Source: Prado023 sp964418695
GTDB lineage: Bacteria > Actinomycetota > Actinomycetes > S36-B12 > CAIYMF01
Direction of reading: 5' to 3'
DNA length: 64,000 nucleotides
Assembly: GCA_964418695.1 (NCBI GenBank)
Contig: CAYQMN010000002.1
Location: 195,525 to 259,524, forward strand
Part shown: positions 36,057-42,735 of the stretch, piece by piece
How the letters are laid out: the number at the start of each line of letters is the position of its first letter
Position numbering within the stretch: position 1 is the first letter of the stretch
The notes under the pieces: model-generated
Told to the model about the DNA's origin: nothing
Seen by the model: the letters and a program-made list of their open reading frames with translations, nothing else
The model's database searches: none
Translations under genes and position numbers: made by a program

Positions 36057-36269
36057 AATCTGACGTGGCAGAACCGAGTCCGAGCCGCACGAGAGGCCGC
36101 CGGACTCACGCGCGAGGAGTTCGCCCGGGAGGTCGACTCCTCCACCTCGACGATCGCGCGCCTGGAGCTTCAGGGGCACGTCCCGAACGTGGTGACCCTG
36201 GCCCTGATCGCGCAGTTCATGGGGATCACGGTCGACGACCTGCTGAACGAGAAGGCGGCCGCCTCGTGA
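36051..36269 (+). CDS. Cro-like XRE-family DNA-binding protein
   Basis: A 72-residue helix-turn-helix protein: NRVRAAREAAGLTREEFAREVDSSTSTIARLELQGHVPNVVTLALIAQFMGITVDDLL is a textbook XRE fold that fills the whole chain. By position, divergent from the candidate repressor, it should act as the Cro-like regulator of the lytic pathway. The ATG at 36051 lies inside the right-hand palindrome and at the predicted transcription start. An earlier in-frame ATG at 36033 overlaps the promoter and is less likely. The gene starts the long rightward early operon; its stop overlaps the next GTG. Confidence 0.85.
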   Translation: MSNLTWQNRVRAAREAAGLTREEFAREVDSSTSTIARLELQGHVPNVVTLALIAQFMGITVDDLLNEKAAAS

Positions 36270-36601
36270 CCGCCCCCACCTACCGCCCCCTGCTCGACAT
36301 CCTCGTCGAGCACGTGGGTCTGCCCCTGCCCGAGGGCTGCGACGCCTGGGGCATCCGCTCCGTCCACGCGGACCTGCGCTCCTCCCACGGCTACCGCTGG
36401 CCGTGGCCCGGGCAGTGGGCGCAGGCCCCCGGCCCGATCCGCGAGCACCGCGGCTCCTGCCCGACCGCGGTCGGTGACGGCATCTGCACCGGGCTGACCG
36501 CCGAGGGCATGGCCTCCGGCGGAATCCCCGCCATCACCGTGCTGCTCACCGCCCACGCGTCCTTCGCCCGCCGGCGCACCGCAGATGGAGCGTCCGCGTG
36601 A
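36266..36601 (+). CDS. Phage early protein of unknown function
   Basis: 111 residues, no recognised domain. Aromatic-rich SSHGYRWPWPGQWAQAPGP and two Cys are the only notable features. The GTG at 36266 overlaps the cro-like stop as GTGA, and its own stop overlaps the next gene in the same way. Position in the early operon and coupling support that it is translated. Confidence 0.7.
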   Translation: MTAPTYRPLLDILVEHVGLPLPEGCDAWGIRSVHADLRSSHGYRWPWPGQWAQAPGPIREHRGSCPTAVGDGICTGLTAEGMASGGIPAITVLLTAHASFARRRTADGASA

Positions 36602-36816
36602 CCGGCATCCATTGGACGGGCGTGGTCATCCTGGTGTGGCTGGTGGCCGCGGGGCTGCTGCTGGCGGGGTGGGCGGTGTGGCGGGCCCCGCAGCGGCGGT
36701 GGGATGCGCACGCGGAGTCGGCATTGGAGGTGTGCCGGGAGCGTCACCCGTCCGCGTCGCGGTGGGGTGCCGGGCCGGTGCCGCTTGAGGACCGCCCCGA
36801 GTGGGGTACCCGGTGA
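36598..36816 (+). CDS. Small phage membrane protein
   Basis: 72 residues with one N-terminal membrane helix (VVILVWLVAAGLLLAGWAVW), then a basic and hydrophilic tail. Start GTG at 36598 overlaps the previous stop. Unknown function; small early membrane proteins in temperate phages sometimes mediate exclusion, but nothing in the sequence shows that here. Confidence 0.7.
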   Translation: MTGIHWTGVVILVWLVAAGLLLAGWAVWRAPQRRWDAHAESALEVCRERHPSASRWGAGPVPLEDRPEWGTR

Positions 36817-37037
36817 CCGCCGCCATGCACCCGTCGCCGGTGTTGGCGGTGGCCGACCACCTGGCCGGGGAGGCCCACCGCGCTTCCCGTTTCGCGGACG
36901 CCCTGGACGGGGCGATGGGCGCGCCGGGGTTGGACGTGCGGGCGCTCGCCGACGAGGCCGCCCGGTACCGGGTAGCCGCCGAGGTGCTGCTTGATGAGGC
37001 GATGGCCCTGGTCGACGCGTGGGAGGCCGGGAGGTGA
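36813..37037 (+). CDS. Phage early protein of unknown function
   Basis: 74 residues, mostly helical and Ala-rich (VLAVADHLAGEAHRASRFADALDGAMG, then ADEAARYRVAAEVLLDEAMALVDAWEAG), consistent with a small helical hairpin. GTGA overlaps at both ends place it in the coupled early operon. No family recognised. Confidence 0.68.
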   Translation: MTAAMHPSPVLAVADHLAGEAHRASRFADALDGAMGAPGLDVRALADEAARYRVAAEVLLDEAMALVDAWEAGR

Positions 37038-37288
37038 CGGTCGTGGAGTGGGTGCTGCTCGGGTTGATGGCTGTCGGGCTCGCGTTCATGGCGTGGTCGG
37101 CCGCGTACTCGGTGGCGGGGGCGTGGCGGGACTGGCGTCGGGTGCGGGAGGCGCGCAGGGTGACCCGGGCGCGGGCTCGCCCCGGGGATGCGGACTCGTA
37201 CGGGCTGTGCAAGCCGTGCTACGCCCGACGCAAGAGCGACCCGCAGATCGCCGCGCTGGTCCGCCAAGCCCAGGAGACGACCCCGTGA
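37034..37288 (+). CDS. Small phage membrane protein with CxxC motif
   Basis: 84 residues. The N-terminal helix VEWVLLGLMAVGLAFMAWSAAYSVAGAW spans the membrane. It is followed by a very basic segment (WRRVREARRVTRARARP) and YGLCKPCYARRK, a CxxC pair of the kind seen in half zinc ribbons. Start GTG at 37034 overlaps the previous stop. Function unknown. Confidence 0.68.
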   Translation: MTVVEWVLLGLMAVGLAFMAWSAAYSVAGAWRDWRRVREARRVTRARARPGDADSYGLCKPCYARRKSDPQIAALVRQAQETTP

Positions 37289-37560
37289 CCGGCCACGACC
37301 CCCGCTGCCCGGAGTCGCAGCCGGACCCGGGAGACACGGCGCGGCAGTCCGGCTGCCTGTGCCTGCTCATCGCAGCCGTGCGGGTGGACATGTGCGAGCA
37401 GATCGCGGCCGTGTTCGCCGAGCGGCGCACCGAGCTGCGGGCGGTGGGTGAGCGGAACGGGCTCGGTGAGCATCCGGTGCACCGGGCGCAGCTGCGGGAG
37501 TTGGACCGCGCGTACGAGCTGGCGTTGGAGTTCGCCCGGGAAGCCGGTGGCCTCCCGTGA
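37285..37560 (+). CDS. Phage early protein of unknown function
   Basis: 91 residues with a Cys-rich N-terminus (CPESQ...GCLCLL) and a helical C-terminal half ending RELDRAYELALEFAREAGGL. GTG start at 37285 overlaps the previous stop as GTGA. No family recognised. Confidence 0.65.
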   Translation: MTGHDPRCPESQPDPGDTARQSGCLCLLIAAVRVDMCEQIAAVFAERRTELRAVGERNGLGEHPVHRAQLRELDRAYELALEFAREAGGLP

Positions 37561-37664
37561 CTGCCCTGCTGGCCCGTCTGGTGGCCCTCGTGCTGCGCCC
37601 CCTGATCGCCGCCCTCACCGCGTGGGATGACGCGCAGGCCCAAGCGATCGAGGAGGACGAGTGA
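37557..37664 (+). CDS. 35-residue phage micro-protein
   Basis: A very short gene: a hydrophobic amphipathic stretch (LLARLVALVLRPLIAALTAW) and an acidic end (AIEEDE). It begins GTGA, overlapping the previous stop, and its TGA overlaps the ATG of the WhiB gene. The perfect coupling on both sides is the reason to accept it. Possibly a membrane-associated peptide. Confidence 0.55.
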   Translation: MTALLARLVALVLRPLIAALTAWDDAQAQAIEEDE

Positions 37665-37918
37665 TGGCTGGGAACCCCCGCCAGCCCCGACCCGACCTAC
37701 CCCGCTGGGAGCAGGCCGCCTGCCGGGGCATGGACACCGAGATGTTCTTCCCGGCCTCGACCGACGACGCCGGGCACCGGGCCGCCTACCGGGTGTGCTC
37801 CGGCTGCCCCATCCGCGCCGAGTGCGGGGCGTGGGCCCTGGAGCACGAGACACACGGGATCTGGGGCGGGCTATCGCAGAACGCCCGCAAGCGGCTCCGC
37901 GACGGGGAGACCCCATGA
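37664..37918 (+). CDS. WhiB-family transcriptional regulator (phage-borne)
   Basis: 84 residues with all WhiB marks: an isolated Cys in AACRGMDTEMFFP, then CSGCPIRAEC giving the CxxCxxxxxC cluster that ligates 4Fe-4S, then the G[VI]WGG turn (HGIWGGLSQNARKRL) with a basic tail. WhiB proteins are found only in actinobacteria and their phages and bind sigma factor. A phage copy may alter host transcription; some mycobacteriophage WhiBs interfere with host WhiB2 (known), but that is not shown here. GTG/ATG start pair at 37661/37664. Confidence 0.93.
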   Translation: MAGNPRQPRPDLPRWEQAACRGMDTEMFFPASTDDAGHRAAYRVCSGCPIRAECGAWALEHETHGIWGGLSQNARKRLRDGETP

Positions 37919-38688
37919 CCGGGCCCCGGGTGGTCGGCATCGACCTGAGCCTCGCGTCGACCGGGCTGGCCGACAACCAGGGCCGGGTCGCGCGGGTGCG
38001 CACCAAGCCGGAGCCGGGCGCAGACGTACTGGCCACCCTCGACCGACTCCGCGCCATCACCGCCGGCATCCTCGCGGTGGCCGCCGCGATCCGCCGCTAC
38101 CCCGCCTGGGACATCACCGGCAACGACGTCGGGGACGCGGTGGTGCTCGCCGCGTTGGGGGCGCGGCTGCTCGGGCACCCCATCGACGAGCCGATGCCCG
38201 CGACCCACCTGCGCGCGCTGGCGAAGCTGGGCGCTGCCCGGAGGTGCGTCGTGACCATGCAGCCTGACCTGTTCGAGGACGAGCCAGCCGAGCAGGCGCC
38301 CCCCGAGGCACCCGCCCCGAAGCGGGACAACATCTACTGGTCCGGGCAGTCCGGCGCCCGCGCGGTCGGACACCTGGCCGTCGCCCTGACCAACGAGGCC
38401 CGCGGCGACCACGAGCTGATGGTGGCCGCGCTGCGGGAGGCCGCCACCCAGTCCGCGCAGGCGGTCAACCTGATGCCGGGGCAGCGTCAGGTGCTGGGCC
38501 CGTGGACGGCGCTGCCGCAGTGGACGACCCGGGACCTGATCCGGTTGGCGATTCACGCCCTGGTCGACGGGGACGAGTCGAAGACCCTCGATGACGTGGT
38601 GGCCGGCAACGGCTACGTGATGGCCGCGCTCGCGGCCCTGTTCCCGCATACCTGCTCAACCCCACCCACCGAAGGAGAGCCCTCGTGA
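37915..38688 (+). CDS. Degenerate RuvC-like resolvase fused to a downstream phage protein
   Basis: 257 codons in one frame. Residues 1-45 (VVGIDLSLASTGLAD) are the RuvC first strand with its catalytic Asp. Residues ~55-110 (RRYPAWDITGNDVGDAVVLAALGARLLGHP) are the last catalytic helix of phage RuvC enzymes. The 70-80 residues that should separate them, with the middle catalytic Glu, are missing. The frame then runs on into a second protein, whose own start would be GTG 38251 (VTMQPDLFEDE), in the GTGA style of this operon. That part, about 145 residues, has no known domain. The resolvase is probably dead; the second part may still be made. Confidence 0.65.
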   Translation: MTGPRVVGIDLSLASTGLADNQGRVARVRTKPEPGADVLATLDRLRAITAGILAVAAAIRRYPAWDITGNDVGDAVVLAALGARLLGHPIDEPMPATHLRALAKLGAARRCVVTMQPDLFEDEPAEQAPPEAPAPKRDNIYWSGQSGARAVGHLAVALTNEARGDHELMVAALREAATQSAQAVNLMPGQRQVLGPWTALPQWTTRDLIRLAIHALVDGDESKTLDDVVAGNGYVMAALAALFPHTCSTPPTEGEPS

Positions 38689-38927
38689 CCGAACTGCACG
38701 CCATCCGCGCCAACGAGGTGTACGTGGTCCTCACCCCCTGCCCGCAGTGCAGCGAGGTCGAGGGCGTCATCCTGACCGTCGAAGCCCGCATGGAACGCAC
38801 CAAGGCGGCCGGGAAGGTCGGGCTGAAGCTCGGGCAGGAACGGGTGCCGCACCGGTGTGAGCAGACCGCCCTGCAGGTGGTCGCCGAGACCGGGGAGATT
38901 GTCCAGCTCGACCTGGGTGACCGCTGA
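38685..38927 (+). CDS. Phage early protein with Cys pair
   Basis: 80 residues: NEVYVVLTPCPQCSEVEGVILTVEARMERT with a CxxC pair, one more Cys (PHRCEQ) and a strand-rich end. GAAGGAGAG stands before the GTG at 38685, which overlaps the previous stop; its stop overlaps the next ATG. No family recognised. Confidence 0.68.
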   Translation: MTELHAIRANEVYVVLTPCPQCSEVEGVILTVEARMERTKAAGKVGLKLGQERVPHRCEQTALQVVAETGEIVQLDLGDR

Positions 38928-39394
38928 TGAGGCCCGTGCATCTGCTGGCCGGGATGCAGCCAGCCGACCACATCGTCACCGCCTGCTGCGCGCGCCTCCT
39001 GGAGGATGTGCCCTCCGATGACTGGGTGACCGGCACCCCCGAGCACGCCACCTGCCCAGGTCCCGCGGTGACCGCGGTCGGGGACGGCGGGCACATCGTG
39101 ATCGTCGCCGATGGGGTGCTGGCGGCCTCGACCATGCCCATCAGCACCCCCTCCGCCGCCGCATCCGCCCGCTGCTCAACCTCAGGGTCGACGCGCTCCA
39201 CCTGGCCCTGCACCACGTCCGGGCGCTCACCGAGCTCCTCGGCCGCGTACACGGCGGTCAGCCGCTGGGGGAACGCCTTGCGCAGTGCCTGGGCCCGGGC
39301 CACCTTGGCCGTCATGTGGGCGGCGCGCTTGGTCCACATGTCGTTGACCTCCCACTCGCCGGTCCAACGGCGGTTGTTCTTCGGCCCCTCGTAG
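38927..39394 (+). CDS. Phage protein, probably truncated by an inverted RecT fragment
   Basis: The first ~63 residues (MRPVHLLAGMQPADHIVTACCARLL, then GDGGHIVIVADGVL) look like genuine coding sequence with a good TGATG start. From about 39120 the frame runs antisense to a RecT-like fragment and becomes Ser/Thr/Arg-rich, as expected of a shadow frame. The gene therefore likely lost its true 3' end. The function of the remaining part is unknown. Confidence 0.45.
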   Translation: MRPVHLLAGMQPADHIVTACCARLLEDVPSDDWVTGTPEHATCPGPAVTAVGDGGHIVIVADGVLAASTMPISTPSAAASARCSTSGSTRSTWPCTTSGRSPSSSAAYTAVSRWGNALRSAWARATLAVMWAARLVHMSLTSHSPVQRRLFFGPS

Positions 39395-39474
39395 ACCTTG
39401 CGCATGCCGACGCTCTCCCGGTACAGGGCGACCGCCGAGTACCGCTTCCCGTCGCGCAACAGGAAACTCCCAGT
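39125..39474 (-). pseudogene. Inverted fragment of a RecT-family recombinase
   Basis: Read on the minus strand this stretch encodes SFLLRDGKRYSAVALYRESVG, then KVYEGPKNNRRWTGEWE, then MWTKRAAHMTAKVARAQALRKAFPQRL and TAVYAAEEL. These are the C-terminal hallmarks of RecT single-strand annealing proteins (the MWxKxxxxMxAK...ALRKAFP...LYxxEEL run). The N-terminal two thirds are missing, and all surrounding phage genes point the other way. A perfect 8-bp inverted repeat, CTCCCAGT/ACTGGGAG (39467-39491), marks its right edge. It is a remnant, not a gene. Confidence 0.7.
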
Positions 39475-39677
39475 TGCTCCAAGACTGGGAGGTCCGCAAC
39501 GTCACCGGCGACCCGCGGGCGGCCGTCCACCGCTACGAGGTCCGCCCCATCGTCGAGGGCATGACACCCGAGCAGCCCACCCTGACCGTGCGCCACCGAC
39601 CTGCGGACGGCGCCCAGACGCTGACCGCCACCGTCATGCGCGCCCTCGCCGCCCACGCAGCCCGGGAGGTGTCATGA
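39474..39677 (+). CDS. Phage protein, 5' end uncertain
   Basis: About 67 residues (DWEVRNVTGDPRAAVHRYEVRPI, then TLTVRHRPADGAQTLTATVMRALAAHAARE) with good coding character up to a stop that overlaps the next ATG. The only start in frame, TTG 39474, lies in the hairpin at the edge of the RecT fragment, so the gene has probably lost its 5' end. Confidence 0.45.
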   Translation: MLQDWEVRNVTGDPRAAVHRYEVRPIVEGMTPEQPTLTVRHRPADGAQTLTATVMRALAAHAAREVS

Positions 39678-39994
39678 GCCTCCTGACCGACACCGCCGTC
39701 GACCTCGACCAGCTCGGCATCAGCCCGCGCCACGTCGAGGTCGACCACCCTCCGACCGGCACCCCGATCGTCACGCTCACCCTCGCGACGGTCGCCGACC
39801 TCCGCGCATGGTGCGCCGCCGACCGGGCCCGCATCGAGCACGCCCTCCTCGCCCACAACAGGGACTGTCGCCACTACTGGGCGCTGTACGAGCGACCGGG
39901 ACGCGTCGTCCTGGCGCAGTGCCTCGTCTGGCGGCACATGCCCGAATGGGGACTCACCCTGCCCGACCTCCACCCGACCGAGAGGACCGCCTGA
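39674..39994 (+). CDS. Phage protein of unknown function
   Basis: 106 residues, soluble, with DLDQLGISPRHVEVDHPPTGTPIVTLTLATVADLRAWCAADRARIEHAL and a Trp-rich second half (RHYWALYERPGRVVLAQCLVWRHMPEWGL). ATGA overlap with the previous stop, TGATG overlap with the next start. No family recognised. Confidence 0.7.
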   Translation: MSLLTDTAVDLDQLGISPRHVEVDHPPTGTPIVTLTLATVADLRAWCAADRARIEHALLAHNRDCRHYWALYERPGRVVLAQCLVWRHMPEWGLTLPDLHPTERTA

Positions 39995-40335
39995 TGGTCG
40001 ACTTCCGGGTGGACGACGGATTCCCTCATCACCCCAAGGCTCTGGGCCTGTCGCTGGAGGCGGTCGGGGCGTGGACTCTCATCGGCTGTTGGTGCGCTCG
40101 CTACCTGTCCGACGGATACATCCCAGACGACGCGCTACGCACCATCACCACACGCACCCGCGTCATCCAGGACCTCGCGAACCGCAACCTCATCACCAAG
40201 ATGGGCGACGGCTGGCAGATGGTCGACTGGGGCCAATACCAACGCACCCGGGCGCAGGTCGAAGCGCAACGGAAACGTGGACGCGAGCGCGTCGCCCGGT
40301 GGCGCGCCGAGCACAGGCAAGCCGATGACCAGTAA
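39994..40335 (+). CDS. Replication-initiator-like winged-helix phage protein
   Basis: 113 residues: MVDFRVDDGFPHHPKALGLSLEAVGAWTLIGCWCARYLSDGYIPDDALRTI resembles the N-terminal domain of phage replisome organisers and DnaD-like proteins. VIQDLANRNLITKMGDGWQMVDW is a plausible wing, and the tail RKRGRERVARWRAEH is very basic. The protein is shorter than full replisome organisers. Its 3' end runs into a cluster of GTAACG sites, as origin-binding initiator genes often do. The function is inferred from fold resemblance and context. Confidence 0.6.
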   Translation: MVDFRVDDGFPHHPKALGLSLEAVGAWTLIGCWCARYLSDGYIPDDALRTITTRTRVIQDLANRNLITKMGDGWQMVDWGQYQRTRAQVEAQRKRGRERVARWRAEHRQADDQ

Positions 40336-40396
40336 CCCCGTTACGCGCCATCCCTGTAACGCAGTCAGTAACGCGTTACGTACGCATGTAGTAACG
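40332..40396. repeat. GTAACG/CGTTACG cluster, candidate phage origin or operator
   Basis: GTAAC at 40332, CGTTACG at 40339-40345, GTAACG at 40356-40361, the perfect 12-bp palindrome GTAACGCGTTAC at 40368-40379 and GTAACG at 40391-40396 fall within 65 bp. They begin at the stop codon of the replication-like gene and sit in the largest non-coding gap of the early operon (40336-40504). That gap is AT-richer than its surroundings and also carries a CTTCC repeat near 40405-40420. Confidence 0.55.
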
Positions 40397-40504
40397 GTTG
40401 CCCCCTTCCCTTCCCTTCCCAACCCATGTAGAGACCTCCGAGGGCACCGTCACCGTCAATGTCAATTGAGAAACGCGACAATCGCCACGAAAGGTGACCA
40501 ACGA

Positions 40505-40891
40505 GTGACTATCGCGCGCGAACAACTCGCAATGCGGAATCGTCTACAGCAATGGCTCCAGCCCGAAGAAGTCCGCCAAATCCACTGGCCAACCCTGCTG
40601 AACGCCAGCACCGCCGCCCTCACCCGAGGCTGGACCTGCGACGAACTCGCCCGCTGGATCCTCGGCGACCTCACCGACCCCGACAACGTCGGCGCCGTGG
40701 CCACAGCCACCATCCGCAGCCTCGCCGAACAAGACCCACCCCGAGACGTGACCCCCAGCCCCGAGCCCTACGACGACACCGAACGCCACCAACGCATCGC
40801 CAACGCCGCCACCCCCGAACAAGCCGCCCACTGGGCCGAGCACATCCGCGCCACCATCGCCGGCACACCCACCCGTGGGACAGGCCGATGA
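40505..40891 (+). CDS. Phage protein of unknown function
   Basis: 128 residues beginning MTIAREQLAMRNRLQQWLQPEEVRQIHWPTLLNASTAALTRGWTCDELARWILGDL and ending in a hydrophilic helical region (QRIANAATPEQAAHWAEHIRATIAG). Its place behind the replication-like gene and candidate origin suggests a replication accessory role (inference). GTG 40505 follows AAAGGTG. The codon use is more C-rich than in neighbouring genes. Confidence 0.65.
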   Translation: MTIAREQLAMRNRLQQWLQPEEVRQIHWPTLLNASTAALTRGWTCDELARWILGDLTDPDNVGAVATATIRSLAEQDPPRDVTPSPEPYDDTERHQRIANAATPEQAAHWAEHIRATIAGTPTRGTGR

Positions 40892-41193
40892 GCACCCGAG
40901 GTCAGTCCCAGCGCCGGTCGCGGTTCGACCACCTGGCCGGCCCAGCCTGCACCCTGTGCGGCTCGCGATTCGCCGACCACCAATGCCACGCCAGGGCGCC
41001 ACTCCCGCCGCGCAGGCCGAGGCCGAAGGGCGGTGGCGTCCCGTACGCGGAGATCCTCGCCCTGCACGACCAGCTCGCAAGCGTGTCCCTGCGGCCAATC
41101 CGCGACCTCGCCGCGGTCTACGGCGTCCCGTTCCCGACCGCCGCGTCGTGGGTCCGCAGGGCCCGCTCCCAGCGCGATCGGAGCGCCCAGTGA
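40888..41193 (+). CDS. Phage protein with zinc knuckle and helix-turn-helix
   Basis: 101 residues: CTLCGSRFADHQCH gives a small Cys/His cluster near residue 22. The C-terminal IRDLAAVYGVPFPTAASWVRRARSQRD reads as a helix-turn-helix of the kind used by small phage regulators. The ATG at 40888 overlaps the previous stop and its stop overlaps the next GTG. Confidence 0.62.
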   Translation: MSTRGQSQRRSRFDHLAGPACTLCGSRFADHQCHARAPLPPRRPRPKGGGVPYAEILALHDQLASVSLRPIRDLAAVYGVPFPTAASWVRRARSQRDRSAQ

Positions 41194-41981
41194 CCGGCCA
41201 CCGCTGCCCCGCCTGCACCCAGCCTGCCCCCGACACGGTCATCTGCTGGGACTGCGCCAAGAAGCTCACCCGCCTGCTCGCCGACCTGGCCGAGGACATC
41301 GCCGAGCTGACCGTCCAGCTCACCCGCCAGAACCGCAGCGGCCCACCCATCGCCAGCCGCGCCGCCGAGCGACCCGTCCCCTTCGACGAAGATGCAGCCT
41401 GGACCCTCGCCGACGTGCGCAGCGTCCTCGTCGGCTGGACCCGCGTAGCCGTCGACCACGACGGGAAGCCCTGGCCCGCGGACACGCTGCCCGCCATGCT
41501 GCGACGCCTGCGCCGCACCCGCTGGCAGACCCACGAGGCCGCCGACGAGCTGCTCGACGAGCTCGGGTGGCTGCACGAGCAGGTGCTGCGGGTCATCGAC
41601 CACCCAGCCGAGCGGCACTACCTCGGGCCCTGCACCGCGGTGGACGCCGAGGGCATCGAGTGCACCGGGGACGTGTACGCCACCGGGTCCGGGGCGCCAC
41701 GATGCCGGGACTGCGGGGCCACGTACAGCCGCGACGAGCGGATGGCCTGGATCCTCGAAGTCACCGCCGACCAGCTCGTCACCGCGTCCGAGGCCGCAGG
41801 GGCGCTGTCCGCGTGGGGGCAGCACATCAAGCCCGAACTGGTGTGGAAGTGGGCCGAACGCGGACGCCTCGAACGCCGCGGAACCGACCGGCACGGCCGA
41901 CCCACGTACCGGTTCGCCGATGTTCGGACCCTGGCCGCCGAATCCGTCCAGCACCGCCGACAGGTCAAGGCCGGAGCGTAG
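41190..41981 (+). CDS. Phage protein with zinc ribbons and C-terminal helix-turn-helix
   Basis: 263 residues. N-terminal CPACTQPAPDTVICWDC and central CTAVDAEGIECTG...CRDCGATY are two separate Cys clusters. Between them is a long helical region, and the C-terminus (VTASEAAGALSAWGQHIKPELVWKWAERGRLERRG) looks like a MerR/excisionase-type DNA-binding fold. Proteins of this layout recur in actinophage genomes without a known function. Last gene before a terminator-like hairpin. Confidence 0.68.
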   Translation: MTGHRCPACTQPAPDTVICWDCAKKLTRLLADLAEDIAELTVQLTRQNRSGPPIASRAAERPVPFDEDAAWTLADVRSVLVGWTRVAVDHDGKPWPADTLPAMLRRLRRTRWQTHEAADELLDELGWLHEQVLRVIDHPAERHYLGPCTAVDAEGIECTGDVYATGSGAPRCRDCGATYSRDERMAWILEVTADQLVTASEAAGALSAWGQHIKPELVWKWAERGRLERRGTDRHGRPTYRFADVRTLAAESVQHRRQVKAGA

Positions 41982-42160
41982 ACATGGGCCAGAACGCGCG
42001 AGGATTCCCACACAGCCACGCAACGGGGCGAGGAGTACCCGAGTGCCACCCGGGCCCGAAACGTGGCTGTACGGGCGTTCTGCGAAGTTCGCCCGCGTGG
42101 CGAGTTGCACGGAGCGAGCGGGCCATGTCAGGGTGCGATCGGACGGACACGAGTCTGTCC

Positions 42161-42191
42161 AGAGCCCCCGGAAGGTCACCCCGGGGGCTCT
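42161..42191 (+). terminator. Hairpin upstream of the first HNH gene
   Basis: AGAGCCCCCGG (42161-42171) pairs with CCGGGGGCTCT (42181-42191) around a 9-nt loop, 11 bp without mismatch. It is in the 233-bp gap 41982-42214, where I see no gene. There is no U tract, so it may be a terminator of the early operon or an RNA structure. Confidence 0.55.
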
Positions 42192-42214
42192 CGCACGGCA
42201 GCCGGAGACGACCG

Positions 42215-42559
42215 ATGCCCCGAGCCCCGCGCATCTGCGCCACCGTCGGATGCCCCGACACCGCCACCAACGCCGGCCGATGCGACGCCCACCACCGCGA
42301 GGCCTGGGCCGGCAGCGACCGCCGCGCCACCCTCCCCCGCAACTGGGACACCATCCGCCGGCGCATCCTCGAACGCGACGGACACCGGTGCCAGATCCGC
42401 GACCCCGGCTGCACCACGCTGGCCGTCGAGGTGGACCACATCGGGGACCGCGACGACCATCGCGACCAGATGCTGCGCGCAGCCTGCTCGCCATGCCACG
42501 CCCACCGCAGCGCCATGCAGGGCGTCGAGGCGCGCAACCACCAAGACGCCTCCGGCTGA
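42215..42559 (+). CDS. HNH endonuclease
   Basis: 114 residues. The N-terminal Cys/His cluster (CATVGCPDTATNAGRCDAHH) precedes the HNH core: NWDTIRRRILERDGHRCQI, then VEVDHIGDRDDH and LRAACSPCHAHRSAMQG. In cos-type siphoviruses an HNH protein next to the terminase helps cut the cos site; the location one gene away from the terminase fits. Alternatively a free-standing homing endonuclease. A strong hairpin follows. Confidence 0.88.
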   Translation: MPRAPRICATVGCPDTATNAGRCDAHHREAWAGSDRRATLPRNWDTIRRRILERDGHRCQIRDPGCTTLAVEVDHIGDRDDHRDQMLRAACSPCHAHRSAMQGVEARNHQDASG

Positions 42560-42571
42560 TCCCCGGAGGAA

Positions 42572-42603
42572 GGAAGCCCCGAGTCTCCCGGCTCGGGGCT
42601 TCC
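42572..42603 (+). terminator. Strong hairpin between HNH genes
   Basis: GGAAGCCCCGAG (42572-42583) pairs with CTCGGGGCTTCC (42592-42603), 12 bp perfect, loop 8 nt, just after the first HNH stop. It is likely a terminator or a processing structure. Confidence 0.6.
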
Positions 42604-42621
42604 GCATTCCCGGGAGAACCC

Positions 42622-42726
42622 ATGACCAAGACCTGCACTATCGACGGGTGCCAGCGCGCTCATTGCGCCAAGGGACTCTGCAAGAGTCACTACAAGGCGA
42701 TGCGCCGAGCCGAAGTCGGCCGTTAG
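42622..42726 (+). CDS. 34-residue Cys/His zinc-finger-like micro-protein
   Basis: MTKTCTIDGCQRAHCAKGLCKSHYKAMRRAEVGR has the CxxxxC...C...CxxHY pattern that often forms the N-terminal zinc knuckle of phage HNH nucleases. Here it stands alone with its own start and stop, 9 bp before the next HNH gene but in a different frame. It is either a separate micro-protein or the split-off finger of that nuclease. Confidence 0.55.
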   Translation: MTKTCTIDGCQRAHCAKGLCKSHYKAMRRAEVGR

Positions 42727-42735
42727 GAACGCGTC

